DNA from: Calothrix membranacea FACHB-236
GTDB taxonomy: Bacteria; Cyanobacteriota; Cyanobacteriia; Cyanobacteriales; Nostocaceae
DNA: 64,000 nt
Assembly (NCBI RefSeq): GCF_014696315.1
Contig: NZ_JACJPX010000017.1
Coordinates: 1-64,000 of the forward strand
Reading direction: 5' to 3'
Part shown: piece after piece, positions 53,300 through 63,743 of the stretch
How positions within the stretch are numbered: position 1 is the first letter of the stretch
Layout of the letters: every line of letters starts with the position of its first letter
Program-made: the position numbers and the translations under genes
The notes under the pieces: generated by a model
The model's database searches: none
What the model was told of the DNA's origin: nothing
Seen by the model: the letters and a program-made list of their open reading frames with translations, nothing else

Positions 53300-53471
53300 A
53301 AATTAGGCAATAGGACATTGGGAATAGGGCAGAACAATTAATCTCAATGCCCAATGCCCAATGATGCCAGTTCGCTCAAGTCGGGAAACCCGCCCACGCG
53401 ACTGGCTCCCCAACGCCCAGTTTTCAACAAAAAACTAAATATACTCATAACTCAGAACTCAGCACTTAAGT
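53300..53471 (+). other. rpoB-rpoC1 intergenic segment with repeats and hairpins
   Basis: CCCAATG heptamers (about 53343-53361) precede a compact structured repeat at 53366-53406: GCCAGT/ACTGGC outer stem, CGC/GCG and an inner CGGG-AAA-CCCG hairpin. The latter resembles a dispersed palindromic repeat known from cyanobacterial intergenic DNA. It lies in the transcribed spacer and could influence processing or the ratio of the subunits. Confidence 0.5.
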
Positions 53472-55349
53472 ATGAGAAACGCCCAAACTAATCAGTTTGA
53501 CTACGTAAAAATCGGCTTGGCATCACCAGAACGCATTCGGCAGTGGGGCGAACGCACTTTGCCTAACGGTCAGGTTGTAGGTGAAGTTACCAAGCCAGAA
53601 ACAATCAATTACCGTACTCTCAAGCCAGAGATGGACGGCTTATTTTGCGAACGCATCTTTGGCCCAGCAAAAGATTGGGAGTGCCATTGCGGTAAATATA
53701 AAAGAGTACGTCATAGAGGCATCGTCTGCGAACGCTGTGGTGTAGAAGTCACCGAGTCACGGGTGCGGCGGCACCGTATGGGATACATTAAACTCGCCGC
53801 CCCAGTAGCTCACGTCTGGTACCTCAAAGGGATTCCTAGCTATATTTCTATTTTGCTAGATATGCCCTTGCGGGATGTAGAACAAATTGTCTATTTCAAC
53901 TCTTATGTTGTTCTGAGCCCAGGCAATGCCGAAACATTAACCTACAAACAGCTACTCAGTGAAGACCAGTGGCTGGAAATTGAAGACCAAATTTATAGTG
54001 AAGATTCCCAGCTACAGGGTGTAGAGGTAGGTATTGGTGCTGAGGCACTGTTGCACTTACTTGCTGATATTAATTTAGAACAAGAAGCTGAAAGCCTCCG
54101 GGAAGAAATTGGCAATGCTAAAGGACAAAAGCGAGCCAAGTTAATTAAACGCCTGCGGGTAATTGACAACTTCATCGCTACTGGTTCTAAACCAGAGTGG
54201 ATGGTAATGGCAGTTATTCCTGTGATTCCCCCAGACTTACGCCCAATGGTGCAGCTCGATGGTGGTCGATTTGCTACCAGCGATTTGAATGATTTGTATC
54301 GCCGCGTAATTAACCGGAATAATCGTCTGGCACGCCTACAAGAAATTTTGGCACCAGAAATTATTGTGCGGAACGAAAAGCGGATGTTGCAAGAAGCAGT
54401 AGACGCTTTGATTGACAACGGTCGGAGAGGACGCACTGTAGTTGGTGCCAATAACCGTCCATTGAAATCTTTATCCGACATTATTGAAGGTAAGCAAGGA
54501 CGCTTCCGGCAAAACTTGTTAGGTAAGCGGGTTGACTACTCCGGTCGTTCCGTAATTGTGGTAGGGCCAAAATTAAATATCCACCAGTGCGGTTTGCCCA
54601 GAGAAATGGCAATTGAGCTATTTCAACCCTTTGTGATCAATCGCTTGATTCGCAGCGGGATGGTTAACAACATCAAAGCTGCGAAAAAACTCATCTCTCG
54701 TAACGATCCCAGCGTGTGGGATGTATTAGAAGAAGTGATTGAAGGGCACCCAGTACTACTGAACCGGGCACCAACATTGCACCGCTTAGGGATTCAGGCA
54801 TTTGAGCCAATTTTGGTAGAAGGTAGAGCCATTCAACTCCATCCGTTAGTTTGTCCAGCATTTAACGCTGACTTTGACGGTGACCAAATGGCGGTACACG
54901 TGCCCCTATCTCTGGAAAGTCAGGCAGAAGCGCGGTTATTGATGCTGGCTTCTAACAATATATTGTCGCCAGCTACAGGCAAACCAATTATCACGCCCAG
55001 CCAAGACATGGTGTTGGGAGCATATTACTTAACCGCAGAAAACCCTGGTGCTACCAAAGGGGCAGGCCGGTATTTTGCTTCTCTTGACGATGTGATTATG
55101 GCTTTCCAGCAAGAGCAAATTGACTTGCACGCCTATATCTACGTGCGATTTGATGGAGAAGTAGAATCAGACGGGCCCGACACAGAACCACTGGAAGTGA
55201 CAGACAACAGCGATGGTACTCGGACTTTGCTGTATAAATACCGCCGAGTCAGAGAAGACGCTCAAGGAAATTTATTGTCTCAGTATGTCCGCACGACACC
55301 AGGCCGCGTTATTTACAACAAAGCAATTCAGGAAGCACTGGCAAGCTAA
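53472..55349 (+). CDS. rpoC1: RNA polymerase gamma subunit (N-terminal beta-prime half)
   Basis: This 625-residue protein is the N-terminal part of beta-prime, which cyanobacteria and plastids encode separately. The zinc-binding Cys are at 71, 73, 86 and 89 (CHCG...CERC), and the catalytic Mg2+-binding motif [12 protein letters not shown] starts at about 465, with Asp467, Asp469 and Asp471. The [18 protein letters not shown] segment and the [18 protein letters not shown] rudder/switch region are also clear. It ends 18 bases before rpoC2. Confidence 0.96.
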   Translation: MRNAQTNQFDYVKIGLASPERIRQWGERTLPNGQVVGEVTKPETINYRTLKPEMDGLFCERIFGPAKDWECHCGKYKRVRHRGIVCERCGVEVTESRVRRHRMGYIKLAAPVAHVWYLKGIPSYISILLDMPLRDVEQIVYFNSYVVLSPGNAETLTYKQLLSEDQWLEIEDQIYSEDSQLQGVEVGIGAEALLHLLADINLEQEAESLREEIGNAKGQKRAKLIKRLRVIDNFIATGSKPEWMVMAVIPVIPPDLRPMVQLDGGRFATSDLNDLYRRVINRNNRLARLQEILAPEIIVRNEKRMLQEAVDALIDNGRRGRTVVGANNRPLKSLSDIIEGKQGRFRQNLLGKRVDYSGRSVIVVGPKLNIHQCGLPREMAIELFQPFVINRLIRSGMVNNIKAAKKLISRNDPSVWDVLEEVIEGHPVLLNRAPTLHRLGIQAFEPILVEGRAIQLHPLVCPAFNADFDGDQMAVHVPLSLESQAEARLLMLASNNILSPATGKPIITPSQDMVLGAYYLTAENPGATKGAGRYFASLDDVIMAFQQEQIDLHAYIYVRFDGEVESDGPDTEPLEVTDNSDGTRTLLYKYRRVREDAQGNLLSQYVRTTPGRVIYNKAIQEALAS

Positions 55350-55367
55350 CTTGGGGATAAATCACTA

Positions 55368-58300
55368 ATGACAAACGAAAAGGCAATTTTCCGCAATCGC
55401 GTAGTTGATAAAGGCCAGCTGAGAAATTTAATTTCTTGGTCTTTTGTAAATTACGGTACAGCGCGTACCGCAGTCATGGCGGACAAACTGAAAGACTTGG
55501 GATTTCGCTATGCCACCAAAGCTGGGGTGTCTATCAGTGTCGATGATTTGATGGTGCCACCTTCCAAGCGAGCGCTTCTAGAAGCAGCTGAAGAGGAAAT
55601 TCGCGCTACTGAAGCCCGGTACCAACGGGGGGAAATTACGGAAGTAGAACGCTTCCAAAAAGTAATTGATACCTGGAACGGTACTAGTGAAGCTCTCAAA
55701 GACGAAGTAGTTGTTCACTTTAAAAAGACCAATCCCCTCAATTCCGTTTACATGATGGCATTCTCTGGTGCACGGGGTAATATCTCCCAAGTGCGGCAGT
55801 TAGTAGGGATGCGGGGATTGATGGCTGATCCCCAAGGGGAAATTATTGATTTACCAATCAAAACCAACTTCCGCGAAGGACTCACCGTTACGGAATACAT
55901 TATTTCGTCTTACGGTGCCCGCAAAGGACTTGTAGATACAGCTTTGCGGACGGCTGACTCTGGTTATCTTACCCGTCGTCTGGTGGACGTATCCCAGGAT
56001 GTGATTATCCGGGAATTTGATTGCGGGACTACTAGAGGCATTCCCATCCGGGCAATGGTAGAAGGTGGAAAAACTAAAATTCCTCTAGCTACTCGCTTAC
56101 ATGGACGGGTAATAGCAGCAGATGTGGTTGACCCCGCTACAAAAGAAGTCATAGCCCCACGCAATACCCCAGTTTCTGATGAATTGGCAGCAAAAATTCA
56201 AAAATCTGGGGTAACTGAAGTCTTCGCGCGATCGCCCCTAACTTGTGAAGCGGCACGTTCAGTTTGTCAACATTGCTACGGCTGGAGTTTAGCCCACGCT
56301 AAGATGGTGGACTTGGGCGAAGCCGTGGGGATTATCGCCGCCCAAAGTATTGGGGAACCAGGTACCCAGCTAACCATGCGGACATTCCACACAGGTGGTG
56401 TGTTCACTGGGGAAGTCGCGCAACAAGTACGCTCCAAAATTGATGGGACTGTCAAGATTCCTCGGAAGCTGAAGGTAAGAGCATATCGTACCCGTCACGG
56501 TGAAGATGCTCTGTATGTAGAGGCCAACGGTATCTTGATTTTGGAACCGAAAAAAGTCGGAACCGATACGCCGCCTCCTCAAGAAGTGCATCTCACTCAA
56601 GGCTCCACATTATATGTGTTTGATGGGCACCAAGTAAAACAAGGTCAGTTGCTAGCAGAAGTTGCTCTGGGTGGACGTACAGCTCGTGCCAATACTGAAA
56701 AAGCTGTAAAAGACGTAGCAACAGACTTAGCAGGGGAAGTACAGTTTGCGGAAGTTGTACCCGAACAAAAAACAGACCGCCAAGGCAATACCACCACCAC
56801 AGCCGCTAGAGGTGGTTTGATTTGGATTTTGTCTGGGGAAGTGTATAACTTACCACCCGGTGCTGAATTAGTAGTAAAAAATGGAGATGCGATCGCCTCT
56901 AATGGTGTACTCGCAGAAACTAAATTAACTACCTTGCATGGTGGTACAGTCCGCTTACCAGAAGCTACCCCCGGCAAGAGTACTAGGGAAATTGAAATTA
57001 TTACCGCTTCTGTAGTCTTAGATCAAGCAACAGTCACGGTTCAAAGTTCCCAAGGTCGTAACAGCTACCTAGTCTCTACTGGTAATAACCAAGTATTTAA
57101 CCTCAGAGCTACTCCAGGCACAAAAGTGCAAAATGGGCAAGTGGTAGCAGAATTAATTGATGACCGCTATCGCACCACCACTGGGGGCTTCCTGAAATTC
57201 GCTGGTGTCGAAGTTCAGAAAAAAGGTAAAGCTAAACTCGGTTATGAAGTAGTACAGGGTGGTACCCTGCTGTGGATTCCTGAAGAAACCCACGAAGTCA
57301 ACAAAGACATCTCCTTGCTGTTGGTGGAAGATGGACAGTTCGTGGAAGCTGGTACCGAGGTAGTTAAGGATATCTTCTGCCAAAACAGTGGTGTGATTGA
57401 AGTTACTCAGAAAAACGACATCTTGCGGGAAGTCGTGATTAAGCCAGGTGAACTGCTCATGGTAGATGATCCAGAAGCAGTTATTGGTCGAGACAACACC
57501 TTTATTCAGCCAGGAGAAGAATTCCAAGGCACTGTAGCCACCGAATTGCGCTATATCCAATATGTGGAGTCGCCAGAAGGCCCTGCTTTATTGAGTCGGC
57601 CAGTAGTGGAGTTTGCTGTTCCTACCAACCCTGATGTACCATCCACCACATCTGTTAGCCAACAAACTGGGCGTTCGATTCAGTTAAGGGCAGTACAAAG
57701 ACTACCTTACAAAGATTCCGAACGTGTCAAGTCTGTGGAAGGTGTAGAACTGCTGCGTACCCAACTAGTATTGGAAATCGAGCAGGAAGGCGAACAAGAC
57801 CACAATGCTTCTCCCTTAGCAGCTGATATTGAATTAATAGCCGATCCTGACGATGCGGATCTGCAGCGCTTGCAGTTAGTAATTTTGGAATCTTTGGTGA
57901 TTCGTCGCGATATTACCGCTGACGCTACCCAAGGTAGTACCCAAACTGCACTGGAAGTACAGGATGGACAAACCATCGCCCCTGGTGCAGTTGTCGCCAG
58001 TACCCAAATCTTGTGTAAAGAAGGCGGTACAGTGCGGGGTGTACAGAAAGGCTCAGAAAACGTCCGCCGTTGTCTAGTTTTACGTGACAGCGTTGACAAA
58101 ATCACAATCAATACTAACGTCCAACCCAACCTGAAAGCAGGAGACTTGTTAGTTGAAGGTGCAGAAATCGCCCCTGGTATCTTTGCCCCTGAATCTGGGC
58201 AAGTCATAAATATCAGGAATACGTCCGCTAGTTCTGCTGCTAGTGAATCAGCGCTTAGTACTAAAAATTACTCCATTGATATCCGCATTGGTCGTCCCTA

Positions 58301-59420
58301 TCGAGTCAGCCCTGGCGCTGTGTTGCAGATAGAAGATGGCGATTTGGTACAGCGTGGTGACAATTTGGTGTTGCTGGTATTTGAACGTGCTAAAACTGGG
58401 GACATTATCCAAGGTTTGCCCCGGATTGAAGAACTACTAGAAGCCCGGAAACCCAAAGAAGCTTGTATCTTATGCCGTCGGGCTGGTGAAGTTAAGGTGG
58501 TTTATGGCGATGGTGATGAAGCGATCGCAATCAAGGTAGTAGAACCGAATGGAGTAGTCACAGATTACCCTCTCGGCCCCGGACAAAACTTAGTGGTGAC
58601 AGATGGCTCCCATGTATCTGCGGGACAACCCCTCAGTGATGGCCCTTCTAACCCCCACGAAATTTTGGAAGTTTTCTTTAGCCTGGGTTCCGAAGATGGA
58701 GTCTACGCTTGTGCTAGCCATGCTTTACAAAAAGTGCAAACCTTCTTGGTGAACGAAGTGCAGTTGGTATATCAATCCCAAGGTATTGATATTGCTGACA
58801 AACACATCGAAGTAATTGTTCGCCAGATGACCAACAAAGTTCGGATTGATGATGGTGGTGACACAACCATGCTTCCGGGTGAATTGGTGGAATTGCGCCA
58901 AGTCGAGCAGGTGAACGAAGCAATGGCCATTACTGGCGGTGCTAGGGCGCAGTATACTCCCGTATTGTTAGGGATCACTAAAGCATCTTTGAACACAGAC
59001 AGCTTTATTTCTGCTGCTTCGTTCCAAGAAACCACCAGAGTATTAACCGAAGCCGCCATTGAAGGTAAATCTGACTGGCTGCGGGGGTTAAAAGAAAACG
59101 TGATCATCGGACGCTTGATTCCTGCTGGTACTGGGTACAATGCCTATGAAGAAACAGGAGCCATTGATGATTACGCTGCACTAGATAGCAGTAGTGTCTT
59201 GGATGAAGTAGACGATCCGTTAGATATGGTGCTAGACGATCGCACAGCTCGTACCTACAATTTAGATGCTCCGTCTCTAACTGAACCTACTTTTGGTGCT
59301 ACTAGACGTACAGAACGGTCTATTTTGGATGACGATGACTTAATCGCCGATGAAATCACCGACCTTGTAGACGATGACGAGTACGAGGATGATGATGAGG
59401 AAGAGGACGATTACGAATAA
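55368..59420 (+). CDS. rpoC2: RNA polymerase beta-prime subunit (C-terminal half)
   Basis: This 1350-residue protein is the C-terminal part of beta-prime. The N-terminus carries the trigger-loop region ([30 protein letters not shown]). ESPLT-type cysteines ([14 protein letters not shown]) form the second zinc site, and a large insertion (about residues 370-1000, with lipoyl-like hybrid folds) is typical of the cyanobacterial beta-prime insertion SI3. The C-terminus ends in an acidic tail of about 30 residues with runs of Asp/Glu. It is followed by a perfect terminator, ending the rpoBC unit. Confidence 0.96.
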   Translation: MTNEKAIFRNRVVDKGQLRNLISWSFVNYGTARTAVMADKLKDLGFRYATKAGVSISVDDLMVPPSKRALLEAAEEEIRATEARYQRGEITEVERFQKVIDTWNGTSEALKDEVVVHFKKTNPLNSVYMMAFSGARGNISQVRQLVGMRGLMADPQGEIIDLPIKTNFREGLTVTEYIISSYGARKGLVDTALRTADSGYLTRRLVDVSQDVIIREFDCGTTRGIPIRAMVEGGKTKIPLATRLHGRVIAADVVDPATKEVIAPRNTPVSDELAAKIQKSGVTEVFARSPLTCEAARSVCQHCYGWSLAHAKMVDLGEAVGIIAAQSIGEPGTQLTMRTFHTGGVFTGEVAQQVRSKIDGTVKIPRKLKVRAYRTRHGEDALYVEANGILILEPKKVGTDTPPPQEVHLTQGSTLYVFDGHQVKQGQLLAEVALGGRTARANTEKAVKDVATDLAGEVQFAEVVPEQKTDRQGNTTTTAARGGLIWILSGEVYNLPPGAELVVKNGDAIASNGVLAETKLTTLHGGTVRLPEATPGKSTREIEIITASVVLDQATVTVQSSQGRNSYLVSTGNNQVFNLRATPGTKVQNGQVVAELIDDRYRTTTGGFLKFAGVEVQKKGKAKLGYEVVQGGTLLWIPEETHEVNKDISLLLVEDGQFVEAGTEVVKDIFCQNSGVIEVTQKNDILREVVIKPGELLMVDDPEAVIGRDNTFIQPGEEFQGTVATELRYIQYVESPEGPALLSRPVVEFAVPTNPDVPSTTSVSQQTGRSIQLRAVQRLPYKDSERVKSVEGVELLRTQLVLEIEQEGEQDHNASPLAADIELIADPDDADLQRLQLVILESLVIRRDITADATQGSTQTALEVQDGQTIAPGAVVASTQILCKEGGTVRGVQKGSENVRRCLVLRDSVDKITINTNVQPNLKAGDLLVEGAEIAPGIFAPESGQVINIRNTSASSAASESALSTKNYSIDIRIGRPYRVSPGAVLQIEDGDLVQRGDNLVLLVFERAKTGDIIQGLPRIEELLEARKPKEACILCRRAGEVKVVYGDGDEAIAIKVVEPNGVVTDYPLGPGQNLVVTDGSHVSAGQPLSDGPSNPHEILEVFFSLGSEDGVYACASHALQKVQTFLVNEVQLVYQSQGIDIADKHIEVIVRQMTNKVRIDDGGDTTMLPGELVELRQVEQVNEAMAITGGARAQYTPVLLGITKASLNTDSFISAASFQETTRVLTEAAIEGKSDWLRGLKENVIIGRLIPAGTGYNAYEETGAIDDYAALDSSSVLDEVDDPLDMVLDDRTARTYNLDAPSLTEPTFGATRRTERSILDDDDLIADEITDLVDDDEYEDDDEEEDDYE

Positions 59421-59445
59421 GAACCTGAACAGGTAAAAATTAACT

Positions 59446-59479
59446 AAAGGCAAAAGAAAATTTTCTTTTGCCTTTTTTT
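59446..59479 (+). terminator. Terminator of the rpoB-rpoC1-rpoC2 unit
   Basis: AAAGGCAAAAGAAAA and TTTTCTTTTGCCTTT are fully complementary, forming a 15-bp perfect palindrome whose stem closes almost without a loop, and more T residues follow. It lies 25 bases downstream of the rpoC2 stop. Confidence 0.85.
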
Positions 59480-59661
59480 GTTGTTATAAAAATTATGAAT
59501 TACAAATTCACTAGCCCAACTAAAATAAATTGATGACAGAGCGTGGTTAGCTAATCATTACTTAATACCAATTCGTCATGCGTAATTCGTAATTCTTAAT
59601 TTGTTAGGCGATCGCTGCCATAATGTCTCTGTTATTAGTTGGTTGATTACGAGTAAATATT

Positions 59662-59982
59662 ATGCCTCTTAAAATTGTTCAAAACTTTGATAGCAGTTTT
59701 ACCCTGGAACCCCAAGCTCAAGAAAATCTATATAAATTATTAACCAATGAAACATTTATTCAACAAATTTCTCAACAATTAAAATGTGAAAAAGCTGAAT
59801 TTACTGAATTACTTTTCCAGCCAGTTCCTTATAGTTTAAATACTCCTAAAGGAATGCCAGCAGAATTTGAAAAATATCATAACTCTGATGAGTACGCTAT
59901 TATCAACGTACCGCCAAATTTTATGTTTAATGCTAAAATTTTTCACCCCAGTCGCCTCTGTGCAATTTACAAAATTATTTAA
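59662..59982 (+). CDS. Hypothetical protein, 106 aa
   Basis: The sequence starts MPLKIVQNFDSSFTLEPQAQ and has a helical middle (ENLYKLLTNETFIQQISQQL). An YAIINVPPNFMF segment follows, and the C-terminal RLCAIYKII reads as a strand. There is no signal peptide or membrane segment. I recognise no family. Codon use is like the neighbours. It is preceded by sequence with ATTCGTCATGCG/ATTCGTAATTC repeats. Confidence 0.5.
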   Translation: MPLKIVQNFDSSFTLEPQAQENLYKLLTNETFIQQISQQLKCEKAEFTELLFQPVPYSLNTPKGMPAEFEKYHNSDEYAIINVPPNFMFNAKIFHPSRLCAIYKII

Positions 59983-60063
59983 AGCTGTCAAAAAATAGAA
60001 TTTCAAAATTTACTTTTATTGTCTACGCTCTGTTTGGTTAAAACCTATTCAATCTAAATTGAG

Positions 60064-60612
60064 ATGATGACTACTGAAACAAATATTCCTTTGTTGGCGA
60101 CGCTGGATTATGTAAATTACATTGATGCTAATGGCCAAATACCTGAGCAATTCCAAGGTAAAATCGGAGTCTATGCCATTTTTGACCAAGACAAAGTACT
60201 GCAATTTGTTGGCTACTCTCGCGATGTTTATGTTAGTCTCAAGCAGCATTTAGTACGTCAGCCGCAACAATGCTACTTTGTCAAAGCTCAAACCATTGAC
60301 CGTCCCAGCCGCACAGTTTTAGAAAATATTGAACAGGCTTGGATTGCAGAAAATGGTACTGTGCCATCGGGTAATAGCGATCGCAAAGCTGAATGGACAA
60401 ACGCCATCAATGCAAAAGCTATGATGACAGCCGCAGAACAGGCAAATTATCAAAATCCTGTCAATGATGAATTGGCACAGATGAAAATCTTGAAAAATGT
60501 CGCACGACGAGTAGAAGCAGAGATTTTAGCGGTATTGGAAAGCCGTGGTTTACAAACGCCAATTCGCTTCAATCCGAAGCTGAAGGAAGAAGGACTGCTG
60601 GATTTGAAATAA
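60064..60612 (+). CDS. GIY-YIG-like domain protein
   Basis: The 182-residue protein has a GIY-YIG-like core at about residues 37-100: IGVYAIFDQDKVLQFVGYSRDVYVSLKQH, where GVY and FVGYS fill the GIY and YIG places, followed by an Arg and a later Glu (ENIEQAWIAENG) in positions used for catalysis in the family. The C-terminal 70 residues are helical. Cyanobacterial relatives exist, but the substrate is unknown. ATG at 60064 is followed by a second ATG at 60067. Confidence 0.75.
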   Translation: MMTTETNIPLLATLDYVNYIDANGQIPEQFQGKIGVYAIFDQDKVLQFVGYSRDVYVSLKQHLVRQPQQCYFVKAQTIDRPSRTVLENIEQAWIAENGTVPSGNSDRKAEWTNAINAKAMMTAAEQANYQNPVNDELAQMKILKNVARRVEAEILAVLESRGLQTPIRFNPKLKEEGLLDLK

Positions 60613-60755
60613 ATGTAGTTTTTTCTACATATAGTTTAATAACTTAAATTATTAGTAAGCATTCCCAAAGCCCCCAAAAATTCATTGGGGGTATTAATAT
60701 TTAATCGGTCAACTTAATTTAGGATGTCTAGTGTACTGATTGTAGGGTGCCTAAG

Positions 60756-61817
60756 ATGACAAATACACCTCCCGATCCTGAGTCATCCCCAAAAACTGCC
60801 CTTGGCTTTGACGAATTTATCGCCGTTCTAGTCGCTTTTAGCACCATTGGCGCAATTTTATTTTGGTCGTTATCCCGTAAAGATTCTAGCTGGGATTTCA
60901 ACGGGTTACTATCTCTATCTCCCACTACCTCACCCAGCACCCAGCAAAATCCAGTTGTACCCTCTGCTGTGCCGACAGTACAACCACAAGCCGATCCAAA
61001 TATAGATAATTTGCGATCGCCTCAGCCTGAACCTATTGTTGAACCTAGCAACCAGCCATCTATTATTGACCAGGTTCCTGCTACCTCAGTTTTATTACCT
61101 ACTGAGATTGCACCAACCAATTCTCCCCAAGTGCAAGGGCCTTTACCTTCTTCGGTGAGAGTTAATCCCGAACCATTTTCGCTGATAACTCCCTCAAAAC
61201 CAAAGTTAACAATCCCGCCTCCAATTGCATTTAACGATGTCCCGGCTGATTTTTGGGGTATGCGTTTTATTAATGTTCTTTCTTCTCGGGGTATTATCAA
61301 AGGTTTCCCTGATTATACTTTCCGACCAAATCAGCCTGTAAATCGTGCTGAGTTTGCAGCTATCCTGCAAGGAGCATTTGAAAATAAGCCAGTTAAGAAT
61401 ACACTCAAGTTTAAAGATGTCACTGATAAATCTTGGGCAATTCCAGCAATTAACCAAGCTATTAGTGCAGGATTTTTGAAAGGGTATCCTAACCAAACTT
61501 TTCAACCAGAACAAAAGATTCCGCGAGTACAAGTTTTGGTAGCGTTGGTTAGTGGTTTAAATCTCAAAACACCTGCATCCCCAGAGCAAGTTTTAAAAGT
61601 GTACAAAGACGCTAAAGATATTCCTAAATATGCTACTGACAAAATAGCAGCGGCTACTGTTAATGGACTGGTTGTCAATTATCCGGATCGGGATCTCTTT
61701 GCTCCCAACAAAGAAGCTACCCGTGCGGAGGTAGCTGCAATGGTGTATCAAGCTTTAGTTAAAATGGGAAGATTGCAACAAATTCCATCGAATAATATTG
61801 TTACATTACCACGCTAA
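60756..61817 (+). CDS. S-layer homology (SLH) domain protein
   Basis: This 353-residue protein has one membrane segment near the N-terminus (about residues 18-40, FIAVLVAFSTIGAILFWSL), a Pro/Ser/Gln-rich linker (about 50-150), and three SLH domains: FNDVPADFWGMRFINVLSSR-type start (about 158-215), FKDVTDKSWAIPAINQ (about 222-280) and YKDAKDIPKYATDK (about 283-345). SLH domains bind cell-wall polymers. In cyanobacteria, similar proteins link the inner membrane and peptidoglycan. GTG at 60747 is possible; ATG at 60756 follows GGG-containing sequence and is preferred. Confidence 0.85.
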   Translation: MTNTPPDPESSPKTALGFDEFIAVLVAFSTIGAILFWSLSRKDSSWDFNGLLSLSPTTSPSTQQNPVVPSAVPTVQPQADPNIDNLRSPQPEPIVEPSNQPSIIDQVPATSVLLPTEIAPTNSPQVQGPLPSSVRVNPEPFSLITPSKPKLTIPPPIAFNDVPADFWGMRFINVLSSRGIIKGFPDYTFRPNQPVNRAEFAAILQGAFENKPVKNTLKFKDVTDKSWAIPAINQAISAGFLKGYPNQTFQPEQKIPRVQVLVALVSGLNLKTPASPEQVLKVYKDAKDIPKYATDKIAAATVNGLVVNYPDRDLFAPNKEATRAEVAAMVYQALVKMGRLQQIPSNNIVTLPR

Positions 61818-62005
61818 GGCTAGAAATACCAAAAAATAAAGAGAGGCTGCTGATCCAGTCTCTCTTTATTTATATGTATACTCCGCACCATAGAAGGGTG
61901 GGAGATAGATCACCGACCTTTATTGCGATCGCCTTTGGTAACATTTATAGCCAATAGCAGCATCAGATCTGCATAGTAGGCTAGAAAACCGCGATCGCCA
62001 ATAGA

Positions 62006-62452
62006 TTACTCGGAAACGCTTTTGCCAACAACCTGTGATTTCAAAGTTGTAATTTCGTTGGTTAACTCTTTCCGAGTTGAAGCTTTGAGTAAATAACGGT
62101 AAACAAACCAGGCTGAGTAACCAATACCAATCAATTCAAATGTAGGTGCTACCAAAGGAATATCGTTCAAAGAGTCTAATATCGCCAAAAGTACCCTAAC
62201 AGCGACAATTGCGCCTACAATTAAACCTACGGAAATCAACGGCTGCTTATATTGATTGAAGAAGCTGCCCAGATAGTCAGGGAGTGTGCCTAAAAAGCCT
62301 GAAATCTGTTCTCCGTACTTTAGCCATTGTTCTTGAGACTGCACGGGAGGCTGGAGCTTGGTTATGGTTCCTGTTTGGTTGTTGATATCTGTCATCGTGG
62401 TCTCTGAGGACTTGGTTTCTGTGTATTCCGGTTCTGGCATTTTCGTTTCCAT
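62006..62452 (-). CDS. CAAD-domain membrane protein
   Basis: The protein (about 148 residues from ATG 62452) has an acidic N-terminus, a YGEQISGFLGTLPDYLGSFFNQYK amphipathic segment split into two helices, two membrane segments (PLISVGLIVGAIVAVRVLLAIL and VAPTFELIGIGYSAWFVYRYLL), and a basic C-terminus with KELTNEI. This matches the cyanobacterial CAAD domain, first seen appended to aminoacyl-tRNA synthetases and also occurring alone in thylakoid proteins. It probably sits in the thylakoid membrane. A longer frame starts at 62554, but its first 34 residues are not like a CAAD protein. Confidence 0.8.
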   Translation of the reverse strand: METKMPEPEYTETKSSETTMTDINNQTGTITKLQPPVQSQEQWLKYGEQISGFLGTLPDYLGSFFNQYKQPLISVGLIVGAIVAVRVLLAILDSLNDIPLVAPTFELIGIGYSAWFVYRYLLKASTRKELTNEITTLKSQVVGKSVSE

Positions 62453-62554
62453 AAATTGTAACAGTTGAGTTTCTCTAATCTGGACAATTACAACCAAAAG
62501 GCTGTTGATTAGGCGATGCATGAGAGCATCTGTACAACTGAGTTGGGGGTTCAA

Positions 62555-63284
62555 AAGGGTTTTAGTGTCCTATCACCATAATTGCCCCTTAACTACTACT
62601 TGATCAACTACAAAGTAGGAAGTCAGTAGGAGGATAGAAGTTCAGAAGGCGGTAAGGAGCTATTTAAATTAGCTTTCTGAGTCCTGTGGTGTTAAATCAA
62701 CTGGAATCCTCAGGTTGCTATTATCCCATGTCATGCCAATTGCCCATTATCGTACTTATTAGAAGTACAAATCATGCAAAAGTCAGTCCACCTCTCATTT
62801 ATACAAGTTTAATGTCCGATTTCAGCGGATATTAAAGCTATCTTAAGCACTAATTAGTTATCGAACCTATAGGTAGTGATATTAATACTTAATAAACTTC
62901 TTTATGTATTCAAATATACTAGACATATAAGCTATTTTATGGTATATAGGCTAGGAGATACAAAAGAGTTATTTCTAGCTCTTAATTGTGAGATTTTCTG
63001 ATGAGGGACTAGGTGGAAAAATTGCTGAGTTTTGAGGATTAAGTATTGATTAAAAATACTCATCCCTCATTCCTAATCTCTATTCCCTATTTTATTGATT
63101 GATGCCTTAGTACCTGTACTTCTGCAGGAAGAAATAGAGCTATAAAAATTTCATCCACAGGAACACTGAGGCGATGTTTTTAGTTCTTGTAGAGAAAGTT
63201 GGGGATAAGCGATCGCAAGCTAATGTTATTTTGCTTATCCCCAATTTACTACTCTATGTAGTTTTGATGCTTACCTAGTTCAGC
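62555..63284. other. 0.7 kb AT-rich intergenic region
   Basis: It contains the imperfect pair ATGAGGGA/TCCCTCAT at about 63001 and 63063-63070, and the perfect inverted repeat at 63199-63244, listed separately. The remainder (62580-62990) is AT-rich, with no gene recognised. Confidence 0.35.
63199..63244 (-). terminator. Perfect 12-bp inverted repeat downstream of pentapeptide gene
   Basis: TTGGGGATAAGC (63199-63210) and GCTTATCCCCAA (63233-63244) are perfect inverted repeats with a 22-base loop containing a GCGATCGC site. It lies 40 bases after the stop of the minus-strand pentapeptide gene and could be its terminator, although the T-run is weak. Confidence 0.45.
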
Positions 63285-63743
63285 CTATTTCCAATCAGGA
63301 ATTTCTACTGCGTCTTCTCCACCAATACCTATACCAGTGTGATAGATTTCTGCATCAGTGATAGTCAGATTTTCCATTGAAGCGCGATATACATTGGAAT
63401 CGTAAATTTTAGCGCGAGTCAAATTGGCATTATCAAGATTGGCTTGCTTTAAATTCACATTCGTTATGTAAGCTGAAGTTAAGTTAGCGCCTGACAAATT
63501 TGCACCCGTGAGATCTGCACCCTCAAGGTTAGCACCGCTAAGGTTAGCATTTTGAAGATTTGCGTCTCTTAAATCAGCACCAATCAAATGAGCGCTACTA
63601 AGGTTGGCTCCTCGGAGATTACACCCTACACATTCCCCAGTGCTCAACAACTTTTGCAAGTCTTGCGGATTATCAGCTTTTACTGCACCAGTAAAAAACA
63701 GGGGAGTCGCTAAGGCTAATGCCGCTAATAGCTTGAGTTTCAT
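63285..63743 (-). CDS. Exported pentapeptide-repeat protein, 152 aa
   Basis: From ATG 63743 the protein has a Sec signal peptide (MKLKLLAALALATPLFFTGAVKA, cleaved near Ala23-Asp24), then DNPQDLQKLLSTGECVGCNL, and about 16 pentapeptide repeats A(N/D)LxxANL (about residues 50-130), ending in a distinct GIGIGGEDAVEIP tail. The CVGC pair just before the repeats may bind a metal or form a disulfide. A periplasmic or lumenal beta helix is expected. ATG 63743 follows AAGGGGG at ideal spacing; the upstream start at 63761 is not supported. Confidence 0.85.
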   Translation of the reverse strand: MKLKLLAALALATPLFFTGAVKADNPQDLQKLLSTGECVGCNLRGANLSSAHLIGADLRDANLQNANLSGANLEGADLTGANLSGANLTSAYITNVNLKQANLDNANLTRAKIYDSNVYRASMENLTITDAEIYHTGIGIGGEDAVEIPDWK

